NCBI RefSeq assembly: GCF_963678635.1 | Contig: NC_087063.1 | Coordinates: 46,420,101 to 46,480,100 of the forward strand | DNA length: 60,000 nucleotides | From: Symsagittifera roscoffensis | Lineage: Eukaryota > Xenacoelomorpha > Acoela > Convolutidae | Reading direction: 5' to 3' | Shown here: piece by piece, positions 59,586 through 60,000 of the stretch | Layout of the letters: the number at the start of each line of letters is the position of its first letter | How positions within the stretch are numbered: position 1 is the first letter of the stretch | Translations under genes and position numbers: made by a program | Notes under the pieces: generated by a model | Database searches by the model: none | Seen by the model: only the letters and a program-made list of their open reading frames with translations | Told to the model about the DNA's origin: nothing

Positions 59586-59784
59586 TGTTCCGTGCCCCCA
59601 AGATGTTTACCAAGGCGACCAGTACCATGACCACCTCTGGGTCCTCCGGAGCGAACTCTCGATTCATTAGCCGACGATGGAGCGCATCTATCATCGATCC
59701 TACATTCGCCTCCACTAGGTCCATCAGTTCATCCAAGTCGAAGTTATCCATTTCGTTAGATTCGGTTTGATTATCAGTTTGCAC
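59548..59784 (-). pseudogene. cassette ORF piece A1, N-terminal part
   Basis: 78 codons beginning with GTG; the first ATG (DNFDLDELMDLVEANVGSM) is 11 codons in and the likelier start. The acidic N-terminus is followed by a helical stretch (PEVVMVLVALVNILG). The frame ends where A2 takes over (overlap about 14-38 bp), so a single-base change near 59,560-59,590 would explain the break. Upstream of 59,790 the DNA returns to AT-rich sequence, so this is probably the 5' end of the cassette. Confidence 0.5.
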
Positions 59785-60000
59785 AATCGAAATCTGATGA
59801 ATAATTAAAGGATCAATCAGGATCTAGAAAAGAAGTCACGAGTATCATATTTGTTAACTTTACTCCAGATTTGGTTTTAAAATTAATTTAAAACAGTCAG
59901 ATAAAAAGATTTTGATTCAAAAAAAATTAATATCAGTTTTTTGCTGAAATTTTGGAATTCGACCTAAAAATGAACAGTCCAAACTTTAGTTTGTTCCTTT
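59785..60000. other. flank of the cassette, AT-rich
   Basis: The composition drops abruptly to AT-rich; no motif seen. It may be the integration boundary or a 5' untranslated region. Confidence 0.4.

Overview
The window looks like a piece of an AT-rich invertebrate (metazoan) nuclear genome. No intact gene is visible anywhere. What can be read is a graveyard of mobile and virus-like elements: a Ty3/gypsy-type retroelement, a Polinton/Maverick-type DNA polymerase fragment, a Tc1-like foldback MITE, a hairpin-rich dispersed repeat family, minisatellites, and at the right edge a GC-richer, broken multi-ORF cassette that may be an endogenised virus. The combination (Polinton polymerase, TA-flanked Tc1-type MITE, env-bearing gypsy) suggests an animal, perhaps an arthropod; the species cannot be told from this sequence.

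Positions 1-22,620 are one retroelement complex on the + strand. It starts with about 4.6 head-to-tail copies of a 2,140-bp unit (1-9,757) carrying degraded, probably gag-proximal, sequence. It then runs through a 3.33-kb tandem duplication (8,854-12,182 and 12,183-15,506) and a 2.74-kb tandem duplication (13,512-16,252 and 16,253-about 18,930). These give three copies of a capsid/zinc-knuckle gag region and two copies of the protease. One copy each of reverse transcriptase (19,440-20,300), RNase H (20,310-20,790) and integrase with a GPY/F module (21,240-22,620) follows. Every domain carries stops or frameshifts, and several catalytic residues are lost.

At 22,980-23,979 lies an LTR-like end (TATA box, AATAAA, terminal CA), directly followed by a primer-binding-site-like sequence at 23,980. 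About 500 bp further on is a degraded envelope-glycoprotein-like reading frame (24,470-26,420) without gag or pol between. This layout is what a reverse-transcribed spliced env RNA, or an internally deleted element, would leave.

Positions 26,600-44,300 are mostly non-coding. They hold a (CA)n microsatellite, eight or more copies of a roughly 530-bp repeat with hairpin ends in both orientations (30.2-41.2 kb), a 732-bp foldback MITE flanked by TA (37,622-38,353) and several poly-G/C tracts. At 44,337-45,600 (- strand) is a decayed Polinton-type family B DNA polymerase that has lost the DTD motif.

Positions 46-55 kb hold two unrecognised ORFs around a pair of CArG-box motifs (48.65 kb), a 416-bp tandem duplication, a 54-bp minisatellite with a CCAAT-type motif in most units, a small zinc-finger-like ORF, and a GC-richer island with a perfect 13-bp hairpin (53.7 kb).

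Positions 55.5-59.8 kb (- strand) form the most unusual part: about 4.3 kb of GC-richer, strongly protein-like sequence in eight ORF pieces, most of them in one common frame and interrupted by a few stops and shifts. I cannot assign it to a family. An endogenous negative-strand RNA virus nucleoprotein/phosphoprotein region is one reading; a single long host or transposon gene is another.
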